DNA of 64,000 bases from the NCBI RefSeq assembly GCF_001648775.1, contig NZ_LVEJ01000016.1, positions 62,001 through 126,000 on the forward strand, written 5' to 3'. Below are positions 43,289 through 52,316 of the stretch, piece after piece (the first letter of the stretch is position 1; every line of letters begins with the position of its first letter). The notes below the pieces were generated by a model, which was not told the origin of the DNA, made no database searches, and saw only the letters and a program-made list of their open reading frames with translations. The stretch comes from Pseudomonas fluorescens. GTDB taxonomy: Bacteria; Pseudomonadota; Gammaproteobacteria; Pseudomonadales; Pseudomonadaceae. Made by a program: the position numbers and the translations under genes.

Positions 43289-44602
43289 ATGCTCAGATGG
43301 TGCTCGCGTTCAATCTTCCTCCAAGTGGTTCTCGGACTGATGCTCGGCATCGTCTGCGGGCTGACCCTTCCTGAATACTCGGCCCAGCTCAAACCGCTCG
43401 GCGACGGCTTCATCAAACTGATCAAGATGCTCATCGGCCTGATCGTGTTCTGCGTGGTGGTCAGCGGTATCAGCGGCGCCGGCGATCTGAAGAAGGTCGG
43501 GCGCATCGGCCTCAAGTCGGTGATCTACTTCGAAGTACTGACCACCATCGCCCTGGTGATCGGCCTGGTCTTCGCCTTCAGTACCGGCATCGGCAGCGGC
43601 GCGAATATCCATCTGGAGCAACTCTCCGCCGCAGACATGGGCGACATCGCCGAGCGCGGTCAGCACATGCACACCACCACGCAGTTCCTGATGGACCTGA
43701 TTCCGACTTCAGTGATCGGCGCCTTCGCCGACAACAACATCTTGCAGGTGCTGCTGTTCTCGGTGCTGTTCGGCAGTGCGTTGAATCTGGTCGGCGAAGC
43801 GGCTTCCGGGATTTCGCGGCTGATCAACGAACTGAGCCACGTAATCTTCCGGATCATGGGCATGATCGTGCGTCTGGCGCCGATCGGCGTGTTCGGCGCC
43901 ATCGCCTTCACCACCAGCAAATATGGCCTCGATTCGCTGCAACACCTGGGCAGTCTGGTCGGTTTGTTCTACCTGACCTGCATCGCATTTGTCAGCGTGA
44001 TTCTCGGCTTGGTGATGCGTGCCTCCGGCCTGCGTATGTGGCCACTGCTCAAGTACCTGCGTGAAGAGCTGCTGATCGTCATGGGCACGGCGTCGTCCGA
44101 CGCGGTGCTGCCGCAGATCATGCGCAAACTCGAACACCTGGGCATCGGCAGCTCGACCGTGGGCCTGGTGATTCCGACCGGGTACTCGTTCAACCTCGAC
44201 GGTTTTTCGATCTACCTGACCCTGGCCATCGTGTTCATCGCCAATGCCACCGGCACACCACTGGCCATGACCGATCTGCTGACGATTCTGCTGGTATCGC
44301 TGATCACCTCCAAAGGCGCCCACGGTATTCCCGGTTCGGCGCTGGTGATTCTGGCGGCAACGCTGACAGCGATTCCGGCAATCCCGGTGGTCGGTCTGGT
44401 GCTGGTGTTGGCGGTGGATTGGTTCATGGGCATCGGCCGGGCACTCACCAATCTCATCGGCAACTGCGTCGCCACGGTTGCGATCGCCCGTTGGGAAAAA
44501 GACATCGACGTACAACGCGCCAACAAAGTACTCAGCGGTCAGCAGGGCTACACCTTTCAACCGCGTAAAGCAGCAACTCCGGCGCACCAGCAGGAGTTCT
44601 GA
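43289..44602 (+). CDS. DctA-like dicarboxylate/amino-acid:cation symporter
   Basis: This is a 437-residue transporter of the DAACS family with about eight membrane segments and two re-entrant loops. The HP1 tip reads GTASSDAVLPQ instead of the usual SSSESALP. Transmembrane 7 has PTGYSFNLDGFSIYLT, and transmembrane 8 has VDWFMGIGRALTNLIGN with the substrate Arg and Asn. It resembles DctA more than GltP, but the altered HP1 leaves the substrate open (C4-dicarboxylates, aspartate or glutamate). ATG 43289 has SD AGGA; an upstream ATG (43241) has none. Two regulator genes follow. Confidence 0.85.
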   Translation: MLRWCSRSIFLQVVLGLMLGIVCGLTLPEYSAQLKPLGDGFIKLIKMLIGLIVFCVVVSGISGAGDLKKVGRIGLKSVIYFEVLTTIALVIGLVFAFSTGIGSGANIHLEQLSAADMGDIAERGQHMHTTTQFLMDLIPTSVIGAFADNNILQVLLFSVLFGSALNLVGEAASGISRLINELSHVIFRIMGMIVRLAPIGVFGAIAFTTSKYGLDSLQHLGSLVGLFYLTCIAFVSVILGLVMRASGLRMWPLLKYLREELLIVMGTASSDAVLPQIMRKLEHLGIGSSTVGLVIPTGYSFNLDGFSIYLTLAIVFIANATGTPLAMTDLLTILLVSLITSKGAHGIPGSALVILAATLTAIPAIPVVGLVLVLAVDWFMGIGRALTNLIGNCVATVAIARWEKDIDVQRANKVLSGQQGYTFQPRKAATPAHQQEF

Positions 44603-44685
44603 TTTCAACCCTGTCGGCGCTGCCGCAAGCGGAAATCTTTTGATCCCGGTTTGCGGCGCGCCGTCAGGCACATGGAGCAAGACAA

Positions 44686-45390
44686 GTGATTACCACATCA
44701 ACCGTCGTCAACTCAGTCGTAGAAAAACTCCGCGCCGCATTGGCCCGTGGCCAGTGGCGCTCCGGCGACATGCTGCCCGGCCAGCGCGAACTGGCGGAAC
44801 AGCTGGGCATCAGTCGGCCAAGCCTGCGTGAAGCGGTGATCGTCCTGGAAACCCTCGGCCTGGTGCGTTCGATGCCGGGCAAAGGCGTGGTCGTGCTCGA
44901 CGCTCAGCTCAGCGACAGCCCGAGCCACGACAGCGCGGTGGCCGGCGCCAGCCTCGAAGATGTATTGCAACTGCGCTACACCCTTGAGCCGTTCATCGTC
45001 GGTCTGGTGGCGCAGTCGATCAGCAGCAAGGAAGTCGGCCAGTTACGCCTGACGCTGATGGACATGCGCGAAGCCCTTGAGGCCGGCGACAGTGAAGCCG
45101 GGGTCAACGCCTACATCGCCTTTCATGAAGAGCTGTTCACGCTGACGTCCAATCCGATTTTCCAGAGCGTGGTGCAACAAACCAGCAACGCGCTCAAACA
45201 AAGCGCCGAGGTGCTGCGCAATTCCCCGGAACACTTGGCCGAACGCCTCGAAGAGAACGAAGCCGTGGTGCGCGCCATTCGCAGCAAGAACAGCGCCCAG
45301 GCCAGCGCCGAAATGCGCCGGCACATTCTGCGTGAAGGTCAGCGCATGGGCATCGAACTGAATATTCCGGAAGACAACTTGAGTCGCTGA
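44686..45390 (+). CDS. FadR-subfamily (FCD) GntR transcriptional regulator
   Basis: This is a 234-residue regulator. The N-terminal winged helix has RELAEQLGISRPSLREAVIV and TLGLVRSMPGKGVVV. The C-terminal FCD domain has LEDVLQLRYTLEPFIVGLVA and the metal/ligand His in FHEELF and RRHILREG. The start is GTG at 44686 with SD GGAG eight bases upstream. It follows the DctA-like gene by 83 bases and is a good candidate to bind the paired sites at 43111-43133. Confidence 0.92.
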   Translation: MITTSTVVNSVVEKLRAALARGQWRSGDMLPGQRELAEQLGISRPSLREAVIVLETLGLVRSMPGKGVVVLDAQLSDSPSHDSAVAGASLEDVLQLRYTLEPFIVGLVAQSISSKEVGQLRLTLMDMREALEAGDSEAGVNAYIAFHEELFTLTSNPIFQSVVQQTSNALKQSAEVLRNSPEHLAERLEENEAVVRAIRSKNSAQASAEMRRHILREGQRMGIELNIPEDNLSR

Positions 45391-45409
45391 TCCCAATTGG
45401 AGACAGGCC

Positions 45410-46120
45410 ATGAACAGTTTCGCTTCACCCTCCCATGCCCAGCCGACTGCGGCGCCCCTGCCCTTCTCCCGCGTCGGGGTGCCGGCGGACGATCTGTATC
45501 CGCGACTGTTCGATGCGATTCTGGAACAGCGCATCGACTCGACCAGCCGCTTCACCGAAGACAGTTTGAAAGAGATGTTCTGCGTCAGCCGCGCCGATGT
45601 GCGTCGGGTGCTGACGCAGTTGTCGCTTGAGCAAGTCATTGTGCTGCGGGCCAACCATCGCCCGCGTGTGGCAGCACCTGATCGGGAGCAGACCCGACAG
45701 GCTCTACATGCGCGGCGGCTGGCCGAAAACACGTTGGTGCGTCTGGCGTGCCAGCGTCCGCAAGCTGACGGTTTCAAGCGCTTGCGCGGGTTGACCGAGC
45801 GCGAGCGTCAGGCCGTTGAGCAGGGTCGGCGTGGTGCGGCGATTCGTTTGTCCGGGGAGTTTCATTTGCACTTGGCGCAGATGGCGGGGAATGCACCGTT
45901 GGCGAATTTTTTGGGTAGTCTGGTGCCGTTGACGTCATTGGCGATTGCGCGAAGTGAGGGTTCTACGCACAGCTGTTGCGCGTGGCGGGAGCATTTGGCG
46001 CTGGTTGAAGCAGTGGAACATCGGGATGTTTCCAAAGCAGCCATGCTGATGAATCAACATCTGGATCATCTTGAGCAGACCCTGTTGGGTTCAGACCTTG
46101 AGCATTGTGCTGTCGGTTAG
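45410..46120 (+). CDS. Second GntR/FCD-type transcriptional regulator
   Basis: This is a 236-residue regulator. The helix-turn-helix region is SLKEMFCVSRADVRRVLTQL and the wing VIVLRANHRPRVAAP. The C-terminal helical domain has ARRLAENTLVRLACQRP, SGEFHLHLAQMAGN and WREHLALVEAVEHRD, a FCD-like ligand fold. It starts 19 bases after the first GntR gene with SD GGAGACAGG, so the two are likely co-transcribed. Its ligand is unknown. Confidence 0.88.
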   Translation: MNSFASPSHAQPTAAPLPFSRVGVPADDLYPRLFDAILEQRIDSTSRFTEDSLKEMFCVSRADVRRVLTQLSLEQVIVLRANHRPRVAAPDREQTRQALHARRLAENTLVRLACQRPQADGFKRLRGLTERERQAVEQGRRGAAIRLSGEFHLHLAQMAGNAPLANFLGSLVPLTSLAIARSEGSTHSCCAWREHLALVEAVEHRDVSKAAMLMNQHLDHLEQTLLGSDLEHCAVG

Positions 46121-46121
46121 A

Positions 46122-46215
46122 CCGCCTTCGCGAGCAGGCTCGCTCCCACAGTGAACTGCATTCCTCCCGACAGAATGCGAATTACTGTGGGAGCGAGCCT
46201 GCTCGCGAAGAGGCC
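46122..46215. repeat. REP pair (inverted), C-loop type
   Basis: Copies cgcgagcaggctcgctccca and gtgggagcgagcctgctcgc face each other, about 35 bases apart, between convergent genes. Confidence 0.93.
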
Positions 46216-46236
46216 ATCACTGACAACCAGGATCCA

Positions 46237-47208
46237 TCAGGCAGAAGCGACTTTGGCAAACCCCGCCCGAATCTTCTCTTCCGGCAAATCATCAGCAATA
46301 AACACAATCACACTTTCCCGCGCCTCACCCTCGGCCCATTCGGTGTCCCAGTCGAAACCATAGAGTTTCAACACTCCCTGAAACACCAGGCGCCGATCCT
46401 CACCGGCAATGTTCAGCACGCCCTTGTAACGCAGCAATTGCTTGCCGTGTTCTTCCAGCAGTTCATTCATGAACTCACTGAGCTGATCGATATCCAGCGG
46501 CTGATCGGTGCGCAGCACCAGACTGGAAATGCGATCGATCGACGGCGCCTTGCTCACCGGGCGCAGGCTCAAGCCGCCGCCAAGATCGGCGTTGAGGTTG
46601 AAGCCGCGCACATCCAGCAATTCAGCCAGATCAATATTGCCGTGCTCAACCACACGCACGGGCGCACGCCGATTGATCCGCGTCAGGCGTTCGCTCAACG
46701 CGTTGAACGTGGCCTCGTCGACCAGATCGGTCTTGCTCACCAGCAGGCGATCGGCAAAACCGATCTGGGCTTGAGCGATGGTCTGGGTCAGGTGCACGTC
46801 CGCGTGCGCCGCATCGACCAGGGTGATGATGCCGTCGAGCAGGTAACGTTCGCGCAGTTCTTCATCGATGAAAAAAGTCTGCGCTACGGGTGCAGGATCG
46901 GCCAGACCGGTGCATTCGATCACCAAGCGATCAAAGGCGATTTCGCCGCTGTCCAGACGTTCGAGCAGCAGATACAGCGCTTTGGTCAGGTCAGTGTGAA
47001 TGGTGCAGCAGACGCAGCCGTTGGCCAAGGTCATGACTTGCACCGGCTCATCACCCAGCAACTGAGTGTCGATGCCGGCATCGCTGAATTCGTTTTCGAT
47101 CACGGCGATTTTCAGGCCGTGCTCGGCTTTGAGGATATGGCGCAGCAAAGTGGTCTTGCCGGCGCCGAGGAAACCGCTGAGTACCGTTACCGGGATGGGA
47201 GAGGACAA
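46237..47208 (-). CDS. yjiA: YjiA-type CobW/P47K GTPase
   Basis: This is a 323-residue metal-linked GTPase with Walker [17 protein letters not shown], the metal motif GCVCC (NGCVCCTI), ECTGLADP and the NKxD equivalent SKTDLVD. The C-terminal domain has [20 protein letters not shown]. The start is TTG (47208), with SD AAGGAGATC upstream. In E. coli yjiA follows yjiX and the pyruvate carrier btsT; the same set is here, with a REP pair between yjiX and yjiA. Confidence 0.9.
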   Translation of the reverse strand: MSSPIPVTVLSGFLGAGKTTLLRHILKAEHGLKIAVIENEFSDAGIDTQLLGDEPVQVMTLANGCVCCTIHTDLTKALYLLLERLDSGEIAFDRLVIECTGLADPAPVAQTFFIDEELRERYLLDGIITLVDAAHADVHLTQTIAQAQIGFADRLLVSKTDLVDEATFNALSERLTRINRRAPVRVVEHGNIDLAELLDVRGFNLNADLGGGLSLRPVSKAPSIDRISSLVLRTDQPLDIDQLSEFMNELLEEHGKQLLRYKGVLNIAGEDRRLVFQGVLKLYGFDWDTEWAEGEARESVIVFIADDLPEEKIRAGFAKVASA

Positions 47209-47250
47209 AACTCGATCTCCTTCACAAAATGAATGAACAACACAAAAACA

Positions 47251-47343
47251 ACTGTGGGAGCGAGCCTGCTCGCGAAAGCGGTGTGTCAGTCAAATCAATC
47301 ATCAACTGACACTCCGTATTCGCGAGCAGGCTCGCTCCCACAG
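47251..47343. repeat. REP pair (inverted), C-loop type
   Basis: Intact copies gtgggagcgagcctgctcgc and the reverse complement. The pair lies between yjiX and yjiA on the same strand, where it could reduce read-through. Confidence 0.93.
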
Positions 47344-47372
47344 GGGGATTACCTCAACCGCAGGCTGTCAGC

Positions 47373-47570
47373 TCAACAGCACTTCGGCCCACCCTTGCCA
47401 CCGTAACGGGCTTCCTGACGTTCGCGGAAGAACATCTCGTAGCTCATCACCGGTTTGTCCGGGTGCTTGGTTTGCATATGCTCGACGTAGGTGTCGTAGT
47501 CGGGCATGCCGACCATCAGGCGCGCGGCCTGACCGAGGTATTTACCGAGGCGACTCAGGTCATTGAACAT
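47373..47570 (-). CDS. yjiX: YjiX/YbdD family (DUF466) small protein
   Basis: This is a 65-residue protein, [20 protein letters not shown] with [11 protein letters not shown] and [15 protein letters not shown], and a final CC. It is the small partner found next to CstA/BtsT transporters. SD AGAGGA precedes the ATG and it starts 15 bases after cstA. Its exact role is unknown; in enterobacteria it is required with the carrier for pyruvate uptake (from literature I recall). Confidence 0.92.
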   Translation of the reverse strand: MFNDLSRLGKYLGQAARLMVGMPDYDTYVEHMQTKHPDKPVMSYEMFFRERQEARYGGKGGPKCC

Positions 47571-47585
47571 GGTGCAATCCTCTGG

Positions 47586-49652
47586 TTACGCGTCCGGCAG
47601 GGCCTGGAATGGCGATTCTTTATCCGTACGCTCTTTTTTGCCCCAGGCGGCGATGCCGACTTTGAGCGCATAGAACAGGATGCTGAAGACCACGAACAGG
47701 AACAGCGCGGTAAGCGTTGCGTTGGTGTAGGCGTTGAAGATCACGTGCTGCATCTGATCGATGCTTTTGGCCGGGGCCAGAATCTGACCGTTGGCCAGCG
47801 CATCGCTGTACTTCTTGGCCAGCGACAGGAAGCCGATCGCCGGGTTGGCATCGAACAGCTTGATGAAGCCTGCGGTCGTGGTGCAAATCAGCAGCCAGGC
47901 GGCTGGCAGCAGGGTGACCCAAATGTAGCGCTGTCGCTTCATTTTGATCAGAACCACGGTGCCGAGCATCAGCGCGATACCGGCCAGCATCTGGTTGGAG
48001 ATACCGAACAATGGCCACAGGGTGTTGATGCCGCCCAGTGGATCGATCACGCCTTGGTACAGCAACCAGCCCCACATCGCCACACAACCGGCGGTGGCGA
48101 TCAGGTTGGCAGTCCACGATTCGGTGCGCCGCAGTGCCGGAACGAAGGAGCCGAGCAGATCCTGCAGCATGAACCGTCCGGCACGGGTACCGGCGTCGAC
48201 GGCGGTCAGGATGAACAGCGCTTCGAACAGGATCGCGAAGTGGTACCAGAACGCCATGGTGTTTTCACCCGGCAGAACACTGTGCAGGATCTGCGCGATA
48301 CCGACCGCCAGGGTCGGCGCACCACCGGCACGGGCCAGGATGGTGGTTTCGCCAATGTCATGCGCCACGGCTTGCAGCGCTTCCGGCGTGATCGCAAAGC
48401 CCCAGCTGGAGACCACTTGCGCAACCGAAGCGACATCACTGCCGACCACAGCGGCCGGGCTGTTCATGGCGAAGTACACGCCAGGCTCGATCACCGAAGC
48501 GGCGACCATGGCCATGATGGCGACGAACGACTCCATCAACATGCCGCCGTAACCGATGTAACGGGCGTTGGTTTCGTTATCCAGCAGCTTCGGCGTGGTG
48601 CCCGAAGAAATCAGCGCATGGAAACCGGAAACCGCACCGCAGGCGATGGTGATGAACAGGAACGGGAACAGACCGCCCTTCCACACAGGGCCAGTGCCGT
48701 CGACGAACTGGGTCAGCGCCGGCATTTTCAGCTCGGGCATGGTCACCAGAATGCCGATCGCCAGGGCGATGATGGTGCCGATCTTGAGGAACGTGGAGAG
48801 GTAGTCGCGCGGCGCCAGAATCAGCCAGACCGGCAGCGATGCCGCGACGAATCCGTAACCGACCAGCATCCAGGTAATCTGCACGCCAGTGAAGGTGAAC
48901 GCCTTGGCCCACACCGGATCAGCAGCAATCTGCCCACCGAGCCAGATCGAACCGAGCAGCAGCAACACGCCGACCACGGAGATTTCGCCGATGCGGCCCG
49001 GGCGGATATAGCGCATGTAAATGCCCATGAACATCGCGATAGGGATGGTCGCCATCACGGTGAAGATGCCCCACGGGCTCTCGGCCAGCGCTTTAACCAC
49101 GATCAGCGCCAGCACCGCGAGGATGATGATCATGATCAGGAAGCAGCCGAACAGTGCGATGGTGCCGGGAATACGGCCCATTTCTTCACGCACCATGTCG
49201 CCCAGGGAACGGCCGTTGCGACGGGTCGACATGAACAGGACCATGAAGTCCTGCACCGCGCCCGCCAGCACCACCCCGGCTATCAGCCACAGCGTGCCGG
49301 GCAAGTAGCCCATCTGCGCTGCCAATACCGGGCCGACCAGAGGTCCGGCGCCAGCGATCGCTGCGAAGTGGTGACCGAAAAGAATGTGTTTGTTGGTCGG
49401 CACATAGTCCAGACCGTCGTTGTTGAGCACGGCGGGGGTGGCCCTACGCGGGTCGAGTTGCATCACATTGTTAGCGATGAACAGACTGTAGTAACGGTAC
49501 GCAACCAGATAAATGGCCACGGCAGCGACCACGATCCACAAGGCGTTGATCGCCTCGCCGCGGCGCAATGCCACTACGCCCAGGGCGCACGCTCCTACGA
49601 TTGCCAGCACTAGCCAGGGTAAGTGGCGTAGCAGGCTATTATTATTTTTCAT
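47586..49652 (-). CDS. cstA: CstA/BtsT-type pyruvate (carbon starvation) transporter
   Basis: This is a 688-residue inner-membrane protein with some 16-18 hydrophobic segments. It has GPLVGPVLAAQMGYLPGTLW, STRRNGRSLGDMVREEMG, ISSGTTPKLLDNE and WPLFGISNQMLAGIALMLG, all typical of the CstA family. It probably takes up pyruvate, and possibly peptides, when carbon is short. The start at MKNNNSLLRH is the family N-terminus; its SD is weak. Confidence 0.94.
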   Translation of the reverse strand: MKNNNSLLRHLPWLVLAIVGACALGVVALRRGEAINALWIVVAAVAIYLVAYRYYSLFIANNVMQLDPRRATPAVLNNDGLDYVPTNKHILFGHHFAAIAGAGPLVGPVLAAQMGYLPGTLWLIAGVVLAGAVQDFMVLFMSTRRNGRSLGDMVREEMGRIPGTIALFGCFLIMIIILAVLALIVVKALAESPWGIFTVMATIPIAMFMGIYMRYIRPGRIGEISVVGVLLLLGSIWLGGQIAADPVWAKAFTFTGVQITWMLVGYGFVAASLPVWLILAPRDYLSTFLKIGTIIALAIGILVTMPELKMPALTQFVDGTGPVWKGGLFPFLFITIACGAVSGFHALISSGTTPKLLDNETNARYIGYGGMLMESFVAIMAMVAASVIEPGVYFAMNSPAAVVGSDVASVAQVVSSWGFAITPEALQAVAHDIGETTILARAGGAPTLAVGIAQILHSVLPGENTMAFWYHFAILFEALFILTAVDAGTRAGRFMLQDLLGSFVPALRRTESWTANLIATAGCVAMWGWLLYQGVIDPLGGINTLWPLFGISNQMLAGIALMLGTVVLIKMKRQRYIWVTLLPAAWLLICTTTAGFIKLFDANPAIGFLSLAKKYSDALANGQILAPAKSIDQMQHVIFNAYTNATLTALFLFVVFSILFYALKVGIAAWGKKERTDKESPFQALPDA

Positions 49653-49812
49653 TTTATTATTCCAGCCAGGGTGGACAAGAAAGACAGCCACCCCGAGTTT
49701 AGCGCTACTGGCGGTAAAGGCCATACCCCGACATTGGTCTATCTGGCCCGTCTGCGCTGGCACGCTGGAACCCTGCGGGTCTATAGTCAGCGAACCTTCG
49801 GAGGATTGCGCC

Positions 49813-50181
49813 ATGAGCGAGCACCCAGCCAACCGTCGTCGCTTCAAACGTATTGCGTTCGATGCCAGAACCGAGCTGAGTCAGGGCCAATTCATATGGC
49901 CGGTGAAGTTGATTGATCTGTCGCTCAAAGGGCTGCTGATCGAACGGCCTGAGCCGTGGCTTGGAGATAATGAACAGGATTTTTTCGTCGACATTCATCT
50001 GAGCGATGACGTGGATATTCAGATGGATGTGCACCTTGCCCATGAGGATCACGGGCAACTGGGGTTTGTCTGCCGGCATATCAGCCTGGAGTCGATCCAG
50101 CGCCTGCGGCGGTTGATCGAGCTGAATCTGGCTGACGAAGCCGAACTGGAGCGCGAACTGGGGGCCCTGATCGAAATCTAG
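49813..50181 (+). CDS. mapZ: MapZ-type single-domain PilZ protein (c-di-GMP receptor)
   Basis: This is a 122-residue PilZ protein. The c-di-GMP motifs are RRFKR (residues 9-13) and DLSLKG (35-40). It ends in a helix LNLADEAELERELGALIEI. It sits next to radA as PAO1 PA4608 (MapZ) does, which binds c-di-GMP and blocks the chemoreceptor methyltransferase CheR1. The true start is the ATG at 49813 with SD GGAGG; the long upstream extension overlaps cstA and is not real. Confidence 0.9.
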   Translation: MSEHPANRRRFKRIAFDARTELSQGQFIWPVKLIDLSLKGLLIERPEPWLGDNEQDFFVDIHLSDDVDIQMDVHLAHEDHGQLGFVCRHISLESIQRLRRLIELNLADEAELERELGALIEI

Positions 50182-50197
50182 CCATCAATACAAATCC

Positions 50198-50292
50198 CCT
50201 GTGGGAGCGAGCCTGCTCGCGAAGACGGCGTGTCATTGAGCAATGATGCCGACTGACACGGCCCCTTCGCGAGCAGGCTCGCTCCCACAGGT
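50198..50292. repeat. REP pair (inverted), C-loop type
   Basis: Intact copies gtgggagcgagcctgctcgc and the reverse complement between convergent mapZ and radA. Confidence 0.93.
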
Positions 50293-50299
50293 TAGTAGT

Positions 50300-51667
50300 T
50301 CACTCAAACAATGCGTCGAGGGCCTGTTCGAGGCGGGTCACGGCGATGATCTGCAAGCCCGGCGGCGATTCCTTCGGCGCATTGCCCTTCGGCACGATCG
50401 CCCGTTTGAAGCCATGCTTGGCCGCTTCCTTCAACCGTTCCTGACCGCTCGGCACCGGCCGCACTTCGCCAGACAGGCCCACTTCACCGAATACCAGCAA
50501 GTCATGCGGCAACGGCCGATTGCGCAGGCTCGACATCACCGCCGCCATCAGCGCCAGATCGGACGCGGTTTCCAACACCTTCACCCCGCCGACCACGTTG
50601 AGGAACACATCCTGATCGTGCGTCGGAATCCCGCCATGGCGATGCAAGACCGCGAGCAACATCGCCAGACGGTTCTGATCCAGGCCCAGCGTCACCCGAC
50701 GCGGATTGGCCAGATGACTGTCGTCGACCAGCGCCTGCACTTCCACCAGCATCGGGCGCGTGCCTTCCCAGGTCGCCATCACCACACTGCCCGGGACTTC
50801 TTCTTGCGCGCGGGTGAGGAAAATCGCCGAAGGGTTGGAAACTTCTTTCAAGCCCTTGTCGGTCATGCCGAACACGCCCAACTCGTTGACCGCACCGAAA
50901 CGGTTCTTCACCGCGCGCAGCAAACGCAGACGACCATCGGATTCCCCCTCGAAATACAGCACGGTGTCGACCATGTGCTCCAGCACGCGCGGACCGGCCA
51001 GCGCGCCTTCCTTGGTCACATGGCCAACGAGGAAAATCGCCGTGCCGCTTTGCTTGGCGTAACGCACCAGCAGCGCCGCACTCTCGCGCACTTGCGACAC
51101 GCCGCCGGGCGCCGATTGCAGTTGTTCGGTGAAGATCGTCTGAATCGAGTCAATCACCATCACCTTGGGCTTTTCCTGACGGGCGGTGGCGATGATGGTT
51201 TCGATGCAGGTTTCGGTCATCACCCGCAGTTGATCCTGCGGCAAGCCGAGGCGGCGCGCGCGCATCGCCACTTGCTGCTGGGATTCTTCGCCGGTGACAT
51301 AGAGGGCCGGCATGCTCTTGGCGAGATTGCACAGGGTCTGCAACAGAATCGTCGACTTACCGATCCCCGGATCACCGCCGATCAGCACCACCGAACCATC
51401 GACCAGACCGCCGCCGAGCACCCGGTCCAGTTCACCGGATGCCGTCGAGAAGCGCGGGATCTCTTCAATGCTGACTTCGGCCAGTGTCTTGATCTGCGCC
51501 TGCTGCCCGGACCAACCAGTGCGGCCGGCGGGTGCCGCGGCACCACCGCTTTCGATCATGGTTTCGGTCAGGGTGTTCCAGGCACCACATTCACCGCACT
51601 GCCCGGCCCACTTGGGAAACGTTGCGCCGCATTCGGTGCAGCCGTACATGCGCTTGGCCTTGGCCAT
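50300..51667 (-). CDS. radA: RadA, DNA branch-migration ATPase
   Basis: This 455-residue RecA-like protein acts in recombination and repair. The N-terminal zinc finger has CTEC and CGEC. The ATPase has Walker A GGDPGIGKST, the KNRFG motif and DSIQTIF. The C-terminal Lon-like domain has SGEVRPVPSGQERLKEAAKH. The start at MAKAKRMYGC is the family N-terminus, preceded by GGGGG. The 40 extra upstream residues in frame overlap ankB and are not real. Confidence 0.97.
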   Translation of the reverse strand: MAKAKRMYGCTECGATFPKWAGQCGECGAWNTLTETMIESGGAAAPAGRTGWSGQQAQIKTLAEVSIEEIPRFSTASGELDRVLGGGLVDGSVVLIGGDPGIGKSTILLQTLCNLAKSMPALYVTGEESQQQVAMRARRLGLPQDQLRVMTETCIETIIATARQEKPKVMVIDSIQTIFTEQLQSAPGGVSQVRESAALLVRYAKQSGTAIFLVGHVTKEGALAGPRVLEHMVDTVLYFEGESDGRLRLLRAVKNRFGAVNELGVFGMTDKGLKEVSNPSAIFLTRAQEEVPGSVVMATWEGTRPMLVEVQALVDDSHLANPRRVTLGLDQNRLAMLLAVLHRHGGIPTHDQDVFLNVVGGVKVLETASDLALMAAVMSSLRNRPLPHDLLVFGEVGLSGEVRPVPSGQERLKEAAKHGFKRAIVPKGNAPKESPPGLQIIAVTRLEQALDALFE

Positions 51668-51713
51668 CTGAACCCCCGGGGCAAAACCGCGATGATAACG
51701 CAGACCTCGCGGC

Positions 51714-52259
51714 TCAGCGCGGCGCGGCTGTGCGGATCTCGCCACTGGCCAGACGCGCGGCGCTATTGCCCAGCGGATCTTCGGCATTCAAGTCGGCGCC
51801 TTTGGCTTTCAGCGCCGCGAGCAATTCTTCGCGTTTGAACAACCCGGCGTACATGGCGGCGGTCTGTCCGGCGCCGTTGCGTTGGTCGGGGCTGCAATCG
51901 GTGGCCATCAAGCGCCGGGCAATCTGCAACTCGCCTTTGAAAATCGCCCCCATCAACGCCGTATTGCCGCGTTGATCCTGGGCACAGGCATCGGCGCCCG
52001 CAGCAAGCAAACGCTCCACCGCCGGCGCCTGACCGTGATACGCCGCCAGAATCAGCGCGGTGTAACCCTGGCGGTCGCGGGTATCGAGTGAATAACCGGA
52101 CTCGATGAAGGTCTCGAGCATCGGCACATCGCCGCGCCGGGCAGCGTCGAAATAGTAGTCCTGCAGATGTGCCTGAATCGCCTCAGGGTTTTGCTCGACC
52201 GGTGCCGCCCATGCCGCGAACGACAGGCACCCGGCTATCAGTAAAAGACAGATTCGCAT
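51714..52259 (-). CDS. ankB: AnkB, periplasmic ankyrin-repeat protein
   Basis: This is a 181-residue protein with a signal peptide (MRICLLLIAGCLSFAAWA) and about four ankyrin repeats (YTALILAAYHGQAPAVERLL, NTALMGAIFKGELQIARRLM, GQTAAMYAGLFKREELLAAL). In P. aeruginosa AnkB supports the activity of KatB in the periplasm. It follows katB by 57 bases on the same strand, as in that species. Confidence 0.94.
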   Translation of the reverse strand: MRICLLLIAGCLSFAAWAAPVEQNPEAIQAHLQDYYFDAARRGDVPMLETFIESGYSLDTRDRQGYTALILAAYHGQAPAVERLLAAGADACAQDQRGNTALMGAIFKGELQIARRLMATDCSPDQRNGAGQTAAMYAGLFKREELLAALKAKGADLNAEDPLGNSAARLASGEIRTAAPR

Positions 52260-52280
52260 CAGTCGTCTCCTTGAACGGAA

Positions 52281-52301
52281 CGGGGCCCGACTCAGGCCCC
52301 G
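52281..52301. other. GC-rich hairpin between katB and ankB
   Basis: CGGGGCC (52281-52287) pairs with GGCCCCG (52295-52301) around CGACTCA. There is no T run, so it is more likely an mRNA-processing or partial stop signal inside the katB-ankB transcript. Confidence 0.45.
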
Positions 52302-52316
52302 CGTGCTACATCGCGA

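Noticed and set aside
47463..49613. A 716-codon frame opposite cstA
   Set aside because: It is rich in His, Arg, Asp and Gln, typical of the antisense of membrane-protein genes.
49513..49812. N-terminal extension of the PilZ protein
   Set aside because: The extension lies antisense to cstA, while the ATG at 49813 has a strong SD and matches family length.
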